A DNA stretch of 64,000 bases from Actinopolyspora lacussalsi (GCA_030803735.1 JAURUC010000001.1:4662501-4726500); one strand, 5' to 3'. Positions 11,252-19,400 are shown, counted from the first letter of the stretch. Notes: a model not told the origin generated them from the sequence alone. Numbers and translations are program-made.

Positions 11252-11325
11252 CGATTTCGCGAGAAATCGACGGAGTACGGGGCCGAACCGCCGTATCAGG
11301 GTCGTCAATTTCGCGAGAAATCGAC
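11252..11325. repeat. Paired-hairpin repeat A, copy 1
   Basis: Two near-identical 18-bp palindromes, cgatttcgcgagaaatcg at 11252-11269 and caatttcgcgagaaatcg at 11306-11323, start 54 bp apart. Each can fold into a 6-7 bp stem with a GCGA loop. The same arrangement occurs at 26505-26578 and, reversed, at 41782-41851. Sequence before the first hairpin (gcgtcgacggcgcgg) is shared with copy 2. It lies between the hydrolase gene and the sigR promoter. Confidence 0.85.
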
Positions 11326-11425
11326 GCCGTCCCACGGGGAGGTGCCGCACGCACCGGGCCACGGACGTGGCGTCACCAGTTGCGGCGGTTCAGTGCGACC
11401 GGTGGTTCGGATCGGACCGGTGGGT

Positions 11426-11451
11426 GGAATAGCACGCCGTTGTCGATCGTT
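11426..11451 (+). promoter_or_regulatory. SigR/SigH-type promoter of sigR-rsrA
   Basis: GGAAT at 11426-11430, exactly 18 bp, then GTT at 11449-11451. This matches the known consensus GGAAT-N18-GTT recognised by SigR/SigH, so sigR is probably autoregulated as in Streptomyces and Mycobacterium. The start codon chosen for sigR is about 210 bp downstream. The upstream reading frame is open throughout that leader and contains in-frame starts at 11461 (GTG) and 11611 (ATG). Confidence 0.85.
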
Positions 11452-11661
11452 GCACGGGACGTGTTGACCGAGCAGAGTGGTACGGCCGTCTCCGGCGGCC
11501 AGCAGCCCAGCTTGAAAGAGTGCGTGTCGTCACGCGGTTCGCGGGATTCCGCGAAGCGTGCACGTGAAGGTGCCGGGGTATCCTGGGAGAGTACTCATGC
11601 CGGTGAGGGCATGGGGGCGTCACCATCTCCACTTTCGTCTTGGTGGCGGGGAAGGAGCCCG

Positions 11662-12363
11662 GTGCCTGGTACCAATGGGCAGGCCAGTACTGCCGAGAAC
11701 GAGCAGCCGGCGGAAACCGGTGAGCAGCAGCAACGGGACGAGGTCACTCGGGCGGAGGAATCCGAGGCGACCGAGACGGCCGAACAACGGGTCGCCCGCT
11801 TCGAGCGTGACGCGATGCCGCTGCTGGATCAGCTCTACGGTGCCGCCCTGCGGATGACGCGCAACGCGGCCGATGCCGAGGATCTCGTGCAGGAGACCTA
11901 CCTCAAGGCGTATTCGGCGTTCAAGTCCTACACCAGGGGGACCAATCTCAAGGCCTGGTTGTACCGCATCCTTACCAACACCTACATCAACGGTTACCGC
12001 AAGCGTCAGCGACAGCCGCAGCAACAGCCCACCGACGAGATAGCCGACTGGCAGTTGGCGCAGGCCGAGAGTCACACCTCCAGCGGACTGCGCTCCGCCG
12101 AGCTGGAGGCACTCGACAGGTTGCCGGACACCGACGTGAAGTACGCGTTGCAACAGCTCGCGGAAGAGTTCCGCATGGTGGTTTACCTGGCGGATGTCGA
12201 GGGGTTCGCCTACAAGGAAATCGCCGAGATCATGGACACTCCGATCGGCACGGTCATGTCCCGATTGCACCGTGGGCGCAGGCAACTGCGCGGGATGCTG
12301 ACCGACGTGGCGCGTGAACGTGGCTTCCTGCGGTCCGAGGAGCGGGAGGTGAGCACGCCGTGA
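11662..12363 (+). CDS. sigR: Thiol-oxidative-stress ECF sigma factor SigR/SigH
   Basis: 233 residues from the GTG at 11662, which has AAGGAG 4 nt upstream. Region 2 is clear: [20 protein letters not shown] (2.1/2.2) followed by [20 protein letters not shown] (2.3/2.4). Region 4 is [20 protein letters not shown] followed by [16 protein letters not shown]. This is near-identical in pattern to Streptomyces SigR and M. tuberculosis SigH, which direct thioredoxin, mycothiol and protein-repair genes under disulfide stress. It overlaps the rsrA start by 4 bp (GTGA). A SigR-type promoter lies 210 bp upstream. Because the frame is open upstream, a longer isoform like the unstable Streptomyces SigR' is possible. 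Confidence 0.96.
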   Translation: MPGTNGQASTAENEQPAETGEQQQRDEVTRAEESEATETAEQRVARFERDAMPLLDQLYGAALRMTRNAADAEDLVQETYLKAYSAFKSYTRGTNLKAWLYRILTNTYINGYRKRQRQPQQQPTDEIADWQLAQAESHTSSGLRSAELEALDRLPDTDVKYALQQLAEEFRMVVYLADVEGFAYKEIAEIMDTPIGTVMSRLHRGRRQLRGMLTDVARERGFLRSEEREVSTP

Positions 12364-12695
12364 GCTGTTGCGAAGACCCGCGGGCTTCCTGCGAGGACGT
12401 GCTCGCCGAGGTGTGGCTGTTCTTGGACAACGAGTGCGACCAGGAGCGGCGAGCCGCGCTGCGCAAGCACCTCGACGAGTGCAACTCCTGCCTGGAGCAC
12501 TACGGAATCGAAGAGCACCTAAAGGAGTTGCTGCACCGCAAGTGCGGTGGGGAGCACGCTCCCGCCGAGTTGCACGACAGGCTGCGTAGTTCGATCCGCG
12601 AGAACGTGCTGCGCCAGGCCGAGGTGACCGTCGAGGACGGCCCCGAGGGCGCCTCGGTCGAGGTGCGGAGCAGGCCGACCTCTTCGGCGGAGTGA
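12360..12695 (+). CDS. rsrA: Redox-sensing ZAS anti-sigma factor RsrA/RshA
   Basis: 111 residues, GTG start overlapping the sigR stop. The zinc-binding anti-sigma signature is present: HLDECNSC (H-x3-C-x2-C) at residues 38-45, plus upstream Cys residues in [13 protein letters not shown]. Oxidation of the Cys pair ejects zinc and releases the sigma factor. Partner gene and length match mycothiol-system RsrA/RshA. A strong hairpin follows at 12755-12785. Confidence 0.94.
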   Translation: MSCCEDPRASCEDVLAEVWLFLDNECDQERRAALRKHLDECNSCLEHYGIEEHLKELLHRKCGGEHAPAELHDRLRSSIRENVLRQAEVTVEDGPEGASVEVRSRPTSSAE

Positions 12696-12754
12696 CTCCG
12701 CTGCGCCGTAGCCGCTCTCCGGACGCCACGAGAAGCCGGACAACACGAAAAGAT

Positions 12755-12785
12755 GGCCCCGAACCGGCTTGACCGGTTCGGGGCC
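12755..12785. terminator. Bidirectional terminator after rsrA
   Basis: Perfect 13-bp stem ggccccgaaccgg / ccggttcggggcc with a 5-nt loop. The left flank reads cgaaaagat, giving a short T run on the minus strand; it can end both rsrA and the convergent bL37 gene. Confidence 0.85.
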
Positions 12786-12858
12786 ACTTTGTTGTGGGCC
12801 GCGGACGCGGCATGGTGCCGCGGTGGCGCGAGCGAGCCGTATAGTCCGCGAAAAACCC

Positions 12859-12939
12859 TCACTTGCCGCGCAGCGGACGCTTGCCGTGATTGGCGTTGTT
12901 CTTGCGCGCGGCCTTCTTCTTGCGGGCCCGCTTGGCCAT
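12859..12939 (-). CDS. 50S ribosomal protein bL37-like microprotein
   Basis: A 26-residue, very basic peptide starting MAKRARKKKAARKNNANHG and ending RPLRGK. It matches the actinobacterial small ribosomal protein bL37 (about 24 residues, MAKRxRKK...NHGKRP in mycobacteria). AGGAG sits 7 nt before the ATG, and a terminator with a T run follows on its strand. Too short for most gene finders. It should bind near the 23S rRNA in the 50S subunit. Confidence 0.88.
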   Translation of the reverse strand: MAKRARKKKAARKNNANHGKRPLRGK

Positions 12940-13079
12940 TGGGCACTCCTAATCCGACTCGAATTCGACCCCCCACAGTCTGACATGCGAGGTGACCTGG
13001 TGTTCGTGGGCGGTTGCCCACGTGGTTTCCTGGTGGCCGAGCGTCAGCCGGACGGGTTCCAGAAGGGAAGCGGTAGCTG

Positions 13080-13304
13080 GTGGCACACGAAATACGCGCC
13101 GAGATGGTTGCCAACGTCATGACCGTCGACGTGAGCCCGGGCGATCAGCTCGGCAACGGGGACTCGGTGGTCGTGCTGGAGTCGATGAAGATGGAGATCC
13201 CGGTGCTCACCGAGCGCCCGGGGCGGGTCGACGAGATCGCCGTCAGCCCGGGCGACGTGGTCCGGGAAGGGGACCTGCTGGCCGTGATCGAGAACCCGAA
13301 CTGA
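13080..13304 (+). CDS. Biotin/lipoyl-attachment carrier protein (TB7.3-like)
   Basis: 74 residues, a single biotinyl/lipoyl domain. The attachment motif is ESMKMEIPV (Lys at residue 39), within the usual hammerhead pattern of two repeated half-domains (MTVDVSPGDQLGNGDSVVVL and VDEIAVSPGDVVREGDLLAVI). It closely resembles M. tuberculosis Rv3221c (TB7.3), which occupies the same place between rshA and pdtaS. Starts with GTG. The partner carboxylase, if any, is not in the window. The stop is followed by ccgaggtttccc, the recurrent post-stop motif. Confidence 0.92.
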   Translation: MAHEIRAEMVANVMTVDVSPGDQLGNGDSVVVLESMKMEIPVLTERPGRVDEIAVSPGDVVREGDLLAVIENPN

Positions 13305-13416
13305 CCGAGGTTTCCCGCTCGCCCGCTACCGGTGCTTCGCCAGGTCTTGCCGCGATCGCTCGGGAGCGGGTGCCGTCGGTTCGTGGTTCGTCGTGGGGCG
13401 GTCGAAAGGGCTGATC

Positions 13417-14907
13417 GTGTCTACTCTCAGTGATCTGTTGGCCGAGCACACCGGTCTGTCGGGAACGGTGGCCGACCATCTGCAGCTCGTCGTCGCGGAG
13501 TGGCAACTGCTCTCCGACCTGTCCTTCGCCGATTTCCTGTTGTGGGTGCCCGTCGGGCAGGACGATCCGGGGGACAATCGGTTCCTCTGCGTGGCGCAGG
13601 CGCGTCCCACAACGGCGCCGACGGCCCATTCGGAGGATCTGGTGGGCACGGCGGTGACCCCTCAGGACCATCCGCAGCTGCAGCGGGCCGTGCGGGAGAA
13701 ACGCATCTGCAGGGAAGAGGATCCCCGGTGGCACATGGGGGTTCCCGTGCGACGCGAGACCATTCCGGTTCGGTTGGACGACTCGGTGGTCGCGGTGTTG
13801 AGCCGGGACACCAACCTCGCGGTGCCCCGGGTGCCCAGTCCGCTGGAGATCTCGTACCTCGGCAGTGCCGCCGATCTCTGCCAGATGATCGCCGATGGTA
13901 GCTTTCCCACCGCCGAACCCTCCCCGGACGTGCACACCAGTCCCAGGGTGGGGGACGGTCTGATTCGATTGGACAGCGCCGGGACGGTGGTGTTCGCCAG
14001 TCCCAACGCGCTCTCGGCGTATCACCGGATGGGCCACGCCGCGGACCTCGTGGGCGGCCCGCTGGCCTCGTTGACCCGTTCGCTGTTGTCCGACCCCTTC
14101 GACGCCGACGAGGTGTCCCAGCGCATCCGGCAGGCTCTGGACGGTCAGCCGGGAATGCGGATCGAGGCCGAGGCCAAGGGGGCCACGGTGTTGTTCCGCG
14201 CGCTGCCGCTGCAGCCGCGTGGCCAGGATGCCGGGGCGCTGGTGCTGGTCCGGGACGTCACCGAGGTCAAACGTCGGGATCGGGCGCTGCTCTCCAAGGA
14301 CGCCACGATCCGCGAGATCCACCACCGGGTCAAGAACAACCTGCAGACCGTGGCGGCGTTGCTGCGGTTGCAGTCCCGGCGTACCGGCAACAACACGGCG
14401 AGGCAGGCGCTGGACGAATCGGTGCGGCGGGTGACGTCCATCGCGCTGGTGCACGAGACGTTGTCGATGTCGGTCGATGAGCGAGTGGATCTCGACGACG
14501 TCGTCGACCGGGTCATTCCGATGATGAGTGACCTCGCCAGCGCGAGCGGCGGTGTGACCGTACGCAGGCAGGGGCGTTTCGGTGAGGTCGCGGCGGAGCT
14601 GGCGACTCCGCTGGTGATGGTCCTTACCGAGCTGGTTCAGAATGCTCTGGAACACGCCTTCGCCGAGGGCGAGGGCGGGGAGGTCGTGGTACAGGCGGAG
14701 CGTTCGGCGCGCTGGCTGGACGCGGTGATCTCCGATGACGGTCAGGGCCTGCCGAAGGACTTCTCCCTCGAGCACGCCGAACGTCTCGGCCTGCAGATCG
14801 TGCGGACCCTCGTCGAGTCGGAACTCCGCGGGTCGTTGAGTTTGCGCGGGCGTGATCAGCGGGGTACCGAGGCGGTGCTGCGAGTCCCGTTGAAATACCG
14901 TCGCTGA
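13417..14907 (+). CDS. pdtaS: Sensor histidine kinase PdtaS
   Basis: 496 residues from a GTG that aligns with the M. tuberculosis PdtaS N-terminus (VSTLSDLLAEHTGLSG). Order: GAF-like domain (about 1-150), PAS domain (about 185-290, ending ALVLVRDVTEVKRRDRAL), HisKA_2 dimerisation helix with REIHHRVKNNLQTVAALL (His302/303) and a HATPase domain (ELVQNALEHAF, DDGQGLP, LGLQIVRTLV). Cytosolic, no membrane segments. Partner PdtaR is an ANTAR RNA-binding regulator in mycobacteria and is not nearby here either. Position next to the TB7.3-like gene and whiB1 matches Rv3219-Rv3221c. Confidence 0.95.
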   Translation: MSTLSDLLAEHTGLSGTVADHLQLVVAEWQLLSDLSFADFLLWVPVGQDDPGDNRFLCVAQARPTTAPTAHSEDLVGTAVTPQDHPQLQRAVREKRICREEDPRWHMGVPVRRETIPVRLDDSVVAVLSRDTNLAVPRVPSPLEISYLGSAADLCQMIADGSFPTAEPSPDVHTSPRVGDGLIRLDSAGTVVFASPNALSAYHRMGHAADLVGGPLASLTRSLLSDPFDADEVSQRIRQALDGQPGMRIEAEAKGATVLFRALPLQPRGQDAGALVLVRDVTEVKRRDRALLSKDATIREIHHRVKNNLQTVAALLRLQSRRTGNNTARQALDESVRRVTSIALVHETLSMSVDERVDLDDVVDRVIPMMSDLASASGGVTVRRQGRFGEVAAELATPLVMVLTELVQNALEHAFAEGEGGEVVVQAERSARWLDAVISDDGQGLPKDFSLEHAERLGLQIVRTLVESELRGSLSLRGRDQRGTEAVLRVPLKYRR

Positions 14908-15154
14908 GTCGCTGCCGCTGAGTGCGTCGATAGTGGGCGCACACGGGGGAGCGTGCTCCGATCGATCCTGTCGGCCCCCCTGTGGAACGCGGTGATCGCG
15001 TTCGCGACCGACATCGACGCGGATCGATCGATGGTGTTGTGCGGTTGTTGCGGTTTCCGGCTGTCGCGCGTCCGATTACGGCGTCCCTGGGAATCCGTAC
15101 GGGTCTCGCCCGTCTCCGCTCACGGAGTCCTGCCGGGACGGATCTGTCGGACGC

Positions 15155-15412
15155 TCAGGCGTTGGTGGTGCGAGTGCGTGTCCGCGCGTTGCGACGCTTG
15201 AGCGCGCGACGCTCATCCTCGCTCATACCGCCCCATACACCTGCGTCCTGTCCGGTCTCGAGGGCCCACGCGAGGCACTCGGACGTGACGGGGCAACGAC
15301 GGCAAACAGCCTTGGCCTCGGCGATTTGCAGCAGGGCAGGACCGCTGTTCCCGACGGGGAAGAACAGCTCGGGGTCCTCGTCACGGCAAACCGCACGGTC
15401 GCGCCAGTCCAT
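15155..15412 (-). CDS. whiB1: Iron-sulfur transcription factor WhiB1
   Basis: 85 residues starting MDWRDRAVCRDEDPELFFPV. The four cluster ligands are Cys9 and the CRRCPVTSEC trio (37, 40, 46), followed by the family G[VI]WGG turn (GVWGGMSEDERRALKRR) and a basic C-terminus. Almost identical to M. tuberculosis WhiB1, an essential nitric-oxide-sensing 4Fe-4S partner of the primary sigma factor. The start is the ATG matching other WhiB1 proteins rather than one 9 codons upstream. Two CRP-like palindromes lie 56 and 85 bp before the start codon. Confidence 0.97.
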   Translation of the reverse strand: MDWRDRAVCRDEDPELFFPVGNSGPALLQIAEAKAVCRRCPVTSECLAWALETGQDAGVWGGMSEDERRALKRRNARTRTRTTNA

Positions 15413-15467
15413 CGTTTTGCTCCTCGCTAGGCACGCCAATGCGCGCCGATCGTTGTTCCGGGGTGTT

Positions 15468-15512
15468 TGTGAATGCTTTCACGGAGTCCGTGCGCTTGTG
15501 AATGCTTTCACG
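15468..15512 (-). promoter_or_regulatory. Twin CRP/FNR-type operators upstream of whiB1
   Basis: Two identical sites, TGTGA-ATGCTT-TCACG, at 15468-15483 and 15497-15512, with centres 29 bp apart. Each fits the CRP half-site pattern TGTGA-N6-TCACA except the last base. A TTGACA hexamer on the minus strand lies at 15524-15529 just upstream. M. tuberculosis whiB1 is also controlled by CRP (Rv3676) through two sites, though more closely spaced as I recall. Confidence 0.75.
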
Positions 15513-15648
15513 AACTCGCGTAATGTCAAGGGGACGATCACTACCGAGTGAGTGAGCTCACCCGGAAGATCGACAGATCTTGACCTGGGGTTGGGTGACC
15601 ACCGGAGACGGTGCGGCCGACCCTGTGTGGTGCTTCCGTTGCGGCAAG

Positions 15649-16575
15649 TTATCCAACGACGCACAGAGCGTTCGGAACCGACACGAAATCGATCACCGAA
15701 AGCTCGCCGAGGGAGTCGCCGTCGACCTGTACTCGCAACGGCCGCTCACAGGCTACTCGCAACCTGCTGATGTTCGCACGCCTAAAAAGGGATTTTCCTT
15801 GTGGTTTAGCTCTATCGCTGAGCATTTGCGCTACATGTCGTAACACTGAGTGAGGAAGCATGTTGCCGAGCGCGAATACACCGATACCCGTTTCGAAGCT
15901 GGTCTCGGGGTTGGTGTGCACCGGTCTGCGGCCCAGGTAGGTCCACGGATCCGCGTTGGAAATCATGGCCGCGTGTAATGCGGTCACCTGAGGCTCGTCG
16001 TCGGCCTGCACGGTGAGTAATGGTTTACGTCGGGCGCTGGCCAGATAACAACGGGTCGCGGCGCTGGTGTACAGCCACGGTGTCACTCGCCGCCCCTTGC
16101 CGCGCCGGCGTTCCACCTCGGCGACCACGTCCGCGTCGATCCCGACCCCGGCGTTGAAGGTGAACCACCGGTCGTCCACCTTGCCCAGGCCGATCCAGCG
16201 ACTGCGCTGCTCGGCCAAGGCGTGCAGCAGCCCGTGGGTCGCCTCCAGCGGATCCCGGGGTACGCCGAGCGCGCCCGCGAAGACGTTGGCCAGTCCGCCG
16301 GGGATCACCGACAGGCACGGGCGCTGGGTGGTCGTGGCCACTTCCGTGCGCAGCATTCCGTTGACGACCTCGTTGACGGTGCCGTCACCACCGTGCACCA
16401 CGATCAGGTCGGCCCCTTCGAGGGTGGCTCGTGCCGCGGCGTCGGCGGCATGGCCGCGATAACGGGTTTGCACCACGTCGAGTTTGACCTCGCTGGCGAG
16501 CGCGTGGGCCAGCACGTCCCTACCCGCGGCACTGGTCGAGGTCGCCTCCGGATTGACTACGAGAACAGCGCGCAC
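15649..16575 (-). CDS. Diacylglycerol/sphingosine-kinase-family lipid kinase
   Basis: 308 residues. Starts MRAVLVVNPEATS; the catalytic-domain signature HGGDGTVNEVVNGML contains the ATP-binding GGDGT. SVIPGGLANVFA and NAGVGIDADVV are further DAGK-cat features, and the C-terminal beta-rich half (VQVDGDSLGE) fits YegS/DgkB relatives. Expected to phosphorylate a lipid hydroxyl, perhaps in phospholipid recycling; substrate not predictable. Neighbour of whiB1, like Rv3218 in M. tuberculosis. Confidence 0.88.
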   Translation of the reverse strand: MRAVLVVNPEATSTSAAGRDVLAHALASEVKLDVVQTRYRGHAADAAARATLEGADLIVVHGGDGTVNEVVNGMLRTEVATTTQRPCLSVIPGGLANVFAGALGVPRDPLEATHGLLHALAEQRSRWIGLGKVDDRWFTFNAGVGIDADVVAEVERRRGKGRRVTPWLYTSAATRCYLASARRKPLLTVQADDEPQVTALHAAMISNADPWTYLGRRPVHTNPETSFETGIGVFALGNMLPHSVLRHVAQMLSDRAKPQGKSLFRRANISRLRVACERPLRVQVDGDSLGELSVIDFVSVPNALCVVG

Positions 16576-16948
16576 ACCCGAAGCCTAGCCGTAGTTCCCG
16601 GGAGGTTTCGTGTGGCGCCACCCCGTCTCGTAACTCCCGGCGCTCGCGGTGGAACGGTGTGCCGGATGGAACCGGAGCCGCCGTCTCGGGAACGTGTCGT
16701 CGGCGTGGATGAGTGGTCTATTCTCGAAACAGGGTGCTCAGGGGCTCGTACTCCCGGGATCGTGTGAGCACGTGCCCGGCGGCGGAAAGTTCCACCCGCG
16801 AACGGCTGTCCGGCGAGATCTCCGTCCCCGGCGTCCGGAACGACGGTGTCGTCCGGTGAGGGTCGGCCCGGAAGCCCTCCCGGCCGGGAGTTCTCCCACG
16901 AGCCCTATTACGTCACCGTGGATACATCACCCCAGGAAAGAGGCATTC
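16576..16948. other. Intergenic region, no gene recognised
   Basis: 373 bp between the divergent lipid kinase and membrane protein genes. High GC, no convincing reading frame. The only clear signal is a purine-rich ribosome binding site (aggaaagagg, 16934-16943) before the next gene. Confidence 0.5.
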
Positions 16949-17389
16949 GTGTCGGCAGCGACAGCCCCCCGCGCCGTGCGCCTGGCCGGCCTGGTGACCG
17001 TGTTGCAGGCGGTTGCCGGGATCACATTCGTCGTGGCCCTGCTGATTCGGGCGAGCCAGGCCGAGCTCGGTTCGGTGGGATCGCTCACCCGCAGCTCCAC
17101 TTATGGTGAAGCCGGCTATTTCGGCCTCATCTCCCTCGGTGTGCTCTTCGCGGGCATCGGGCTGTTGCGGAGCAAACACTGGGCCCGCACACCGGTGCTG
17201 CTGTTGCAACTGTTGTTGCTCGGTGCCTCCTGGTACGCGATGGGTCCCTCGGACAGCCCGCTGGTGGCCTTCGGGTTCGCCGTTCCCGCCGTGCTGGTGC
17301 TGTGGTGCCTGTTCAACCGTGCGGGGCGGGAGTGGTGGTTGCGCTCCAGTGCCGCTCCCGACGCCGAGCCCGAGAACCGCTCCGGCTGA
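16949..17389 (+). CDS. Small integral membrane protein (Rv3217c-like)
   Basis: 146 residues from a GTG with AGGAAAGAGG upstream. Four hydrophobic segments are visible (about 10-30, 52-72, 80-98, 105-125), with a short charged C-terminal tail. No catalytic motif. Position between the lipid kinase and a GNAT matches the membrane protein Rv3217c of M. tuberculosis, suggesting orthology; function unknown. The TGA is followed at once by tcgaagttttccg, a variant of the post-stop motif. Confidence 0.78.
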   Translation: MSAATAPRAVRLAGLVTVLQAVAGITFVVALLIRASQAELGSVGSLTRSSTYGEAGYFGLISLGVLFAGIGLLRSKHWARTPVLLLQLLLLGASWYAMGPSDSPLVAFGFAVPAVLVLWCLFNRAGREWWLRSSAAPDAEPENRSG

Positions 17390-17524
17390 TCGAAGTTTTC
17401 CGGGAAGCGTGTCCCCGCTCGTGTGGTGGTTTTCCGTGGGCGTCGGGGGCTCGTGTCGAACGGCACGGGGCTTCCGGCTCTTCCGCCCGCTCCCGGTCCA
17501 AACCGCGCACTGTCGCGAGCAGCG

Positions 17525-17857
17525 TCAGCGACGCTGGTTCGAGCCACCCTCGCCGCGGTTCTCCGAAGGGATGCTGCGCGGATTGGCCGCTGCCCAGCTC
17601 TCGGCCAGCCGCGCCAGGGCGCCGGGTTTGTCCCAGTCCGACGGGTTGGCCGGGATCGTCGCTATCCAGTTCTCACGGTCCCTGGCCGGGTCCTCGTTCG
17701 GTCTGTCCGCGATCGTGAAGTGCTTCGGTCGAGTGACCTCGATGAACGGGTTGCCCTCCACGACGTAACCGCGTTTGACCGCGATTTCCCGGTCGCCCTG
17801 TGCCCAGCGGAACGTGAGCCCGTGGTTGAAGTATCGACTGATCGGGCGAGTGGGCAT
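17525..17857 (-). CDS. Hypothetical protein
   Basis: 110 residues, not recognised. Soluble, no signal peptide. The N-terminal half (SRYFNHGLTFRWAQGDREIA) has the hydrophobic/polar alternation of a real beta-rich domain; the C-terminal end is Arg/Gly-rich and likely disordered. A GAGG lies about 7 nt before the ATG. It lies between convergent and same-strand neighbours with no competing frame, so it is probably expressed, but no homologous family comes to mind. Confidence 0.5.
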   Translation of the reverse strand: MPTRPISRYFNHGLTFRWAQGDREIAVKRGYVVEGNPFIEVTRPKHFTIADRPNEDPARDRENWIATIPANPSDWDKPGALARLAESWAAANPRSIPSENRGEGGSNQRR

Positions 17858-17928
17858 GGTGACACCTCGCGCTGGTGTGGTGCGTGTCGGTTTCGCAGAT
17901 TACCGTGCTTTCGCCTGTGGGAAATCCG

Positions 17929-18438
17929 TCAACCGTGGGCTGTTCGATCGAGTGCCTCCTCGGTCAACCGGAAGACGGTCCACTCGTCCATCGGAATCGC
18001 GCCCAGCGACTCGTAGAAACCGATCGCCTGCTCGTTCCAGTTCAGTACCCACCATTCCAGCCGGGCGTATCCGTGTTCGACGCATTCCCGAGCCAGTTCC
18101 GCCAGCAGCGCCCGCCCCAGACCGTGCCGTCGGTACGACGGCTCCACGTAGAGGTCCTCCAGGTAGATACCGTGTGTCCCCCGCCAGGTGGAGAAGTTGA
18201 GAAACCACAGCGCGAATCCCACGACTCGCCCGTCGAACTCGGCCACGTGCCCGTACAGCGCCGGGGCCGGTCCGAACAGCGACCGCCGCAGCTGCTCCGT
18301 GGTGAGTTCGCACTGCTCGGGAGCTTTCTCGTACTCGGCGAGCTCGTGCACCAGTCGCACCACGGCGGGCAGGTCGGCCTCGGTGACTCGTCGTACTCCG
18401 TTGTCCCCGGCGTGGTTGTTCCCAGCGTGATCTAACAC
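17929..18438 (-). CDS. GNAT N-acetyltransferase (diamine acetyltransferase-like)
   Basis: 169 residues. GNAT fold with the acetyl-CoA loop RRHGLGRALLAELA and the preceding strand IYLEDLYVEPSY; WWVLNWNEQAIGFYESLGA is characteristic of the SSAT-like (spermidine/diamine) branch. Uses acetyl-CoA to acetylate a small amine; the true acceptor is unknown. Neighbourhood corresponds to Rv3216 in M. tuberculosis. A second unrelated GNAT follows on the same strand upstream. Confidence 0.88.
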   Translation of the reverse strand: MLDHAGNNHAGDNGVRRVTEADLPAVVRLVHELAEYEKAPEQCELTTEQLRRSLFGPAPALYGHVAEFDGRVVGFALWFLNFSTWRGTHGIYLEDLYVEPSYRRHGLGRALLAELARECVEHGYARLEWWVLNWNEQAIGFYESLGAIPMDEWTVFRLTEEALDRTAHG

Positions 18439-18520
18439 CCGTTCAGGTTAACCGAGTCGTGCTCACATGATCATCTTCTCGGATCCGGGACGTTCTAGCG
18501 GACGTCGACCCCGAAAGCGA

Positions 18521-19024
18521 TCACGTGGGCAGCTCCAGCGCCATCAGCACGTCGTCCACGAACCTGTCCCCGATGCGGAACTCGGCGCGCAGCCTGCCCT
18601 CGATCTCGTAACCCGCGGCGCGATACAACCGCATCGCCCGTTCGTTGGTGCCCAGCACCCGCAGCGTGATGCGGGTGGCGCCGCGCCGCAGCGATTCGGC
18701 GCGCACGGCTTCCAGCATCGTTCCTCCGATGCCCCGTCCCCGGTAATCGGGCAGCACCGAGAAGCCGTGCAGCTGTTGCACATGAGCCGTGGCGTCCGCG
18801 AGATCGGGATACGAGGTGGCCAGCGGGACCAGTTTCGAGAATCCCACCGCGAGACCGTTCTCGTCGGCGACAAGTACGTTGCCCGCCTCGACGGGTCCGT
18901 CGAAGATCGATCCCTTCGATGACTGTGGTGGTGCCGGACTCGTTTCCGGAGACCACGCCTCCCGCTGGATCCACATCAGACGTTGTTCCTCGCCGGGTCG
19001 CGCCACGCGGGGCCGCACGTCCAT
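18521..19024 (-). CDS. GNAT N-acetyltransferase
   Basis: 167 residues from the ATG at 19024 (MDVRPRVARPGEEQRLMWIQ); a longer in-frame extension is possible but unlike a domain. Acetyl-CoA loop: VLPDYRGRGIGGTMLEAV; last strand and helix RVLGTNERAMRLYRAAGYEIEGRL, typical of RimI/RimJ-like enzymes acting on proteins, amino acids or antibiotics. Substrate unknown. 82 bp upstream of the other GNAT, possibly one transcript. Confidence 0.82.
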   Translation of the reverse strand: MDVRPRVARPGEEQRLMWIQREAWSPETSPAPPQSSKGSIFDGPVEAGNVLVADENGLAVGFSKLVPLATSYPDLADATAHVQQLHGFSVLPDYRGRGIGGTMLEAVRAESLRRGATRITLRVLGTNERAMRLYRAAGYEIEGRLRAEFRIGDRFVDDVLMALELPT

Positions 19025-19400
19025 ACCGGTTTCCGTTTCGAGAGTGGGAGTGGAGGTCGGAAGCGAGCCTGGCAACTGAGTCGGTCGGGCGCAATCGGAT
19101 TTCGAGCGCTGCGGAACGAGGAGCGCGGAGTGTTCTCGGGATCCGGACCGTTCTCGTACGTCCGCGGTGGCTCGGCCACGGTCGCGGCGGCGTGTGACCG
19201 TGCCCAGGGTCTTCCGCTCCCGGCCGTCCGGCTGCCCGGTTCAGTGTCCGGGTGCGACGGCCGATCACCGGTCTTTTCGGCGCCGGTGCTGATTCGTTCC
19301 GAAAACCTGGGTAGCGCGTTCGGGAAGACGCTCATGAGATCCGTATGCGTTCGGTTTTCGCGGCACGTGCGGCACGCGGTCGGTGTTGTACCATGCGCGC
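19025..19400. other. Intergenic region, no gene recognised
   Basis: 376 bp between divergent genes. No convincing frame or strong palindrome; base composition falls towards its right end, near the TlpA-like gene. Confidence 0.45.

Noticed and set aside
11140..11661. Open frame continuing upstream of sigR as a much longer sigma factor
   Set aside because: It crosses repeat A and the SigR promoter; only the part after 11458 could be translated from that promoter.
15580..15843. Short plus-strand frame with a CxxC pair next to whiB1
   Set aside because: Overlaps the lipid kinase C-terminus, has no ribosome binding site and no recognisable family.
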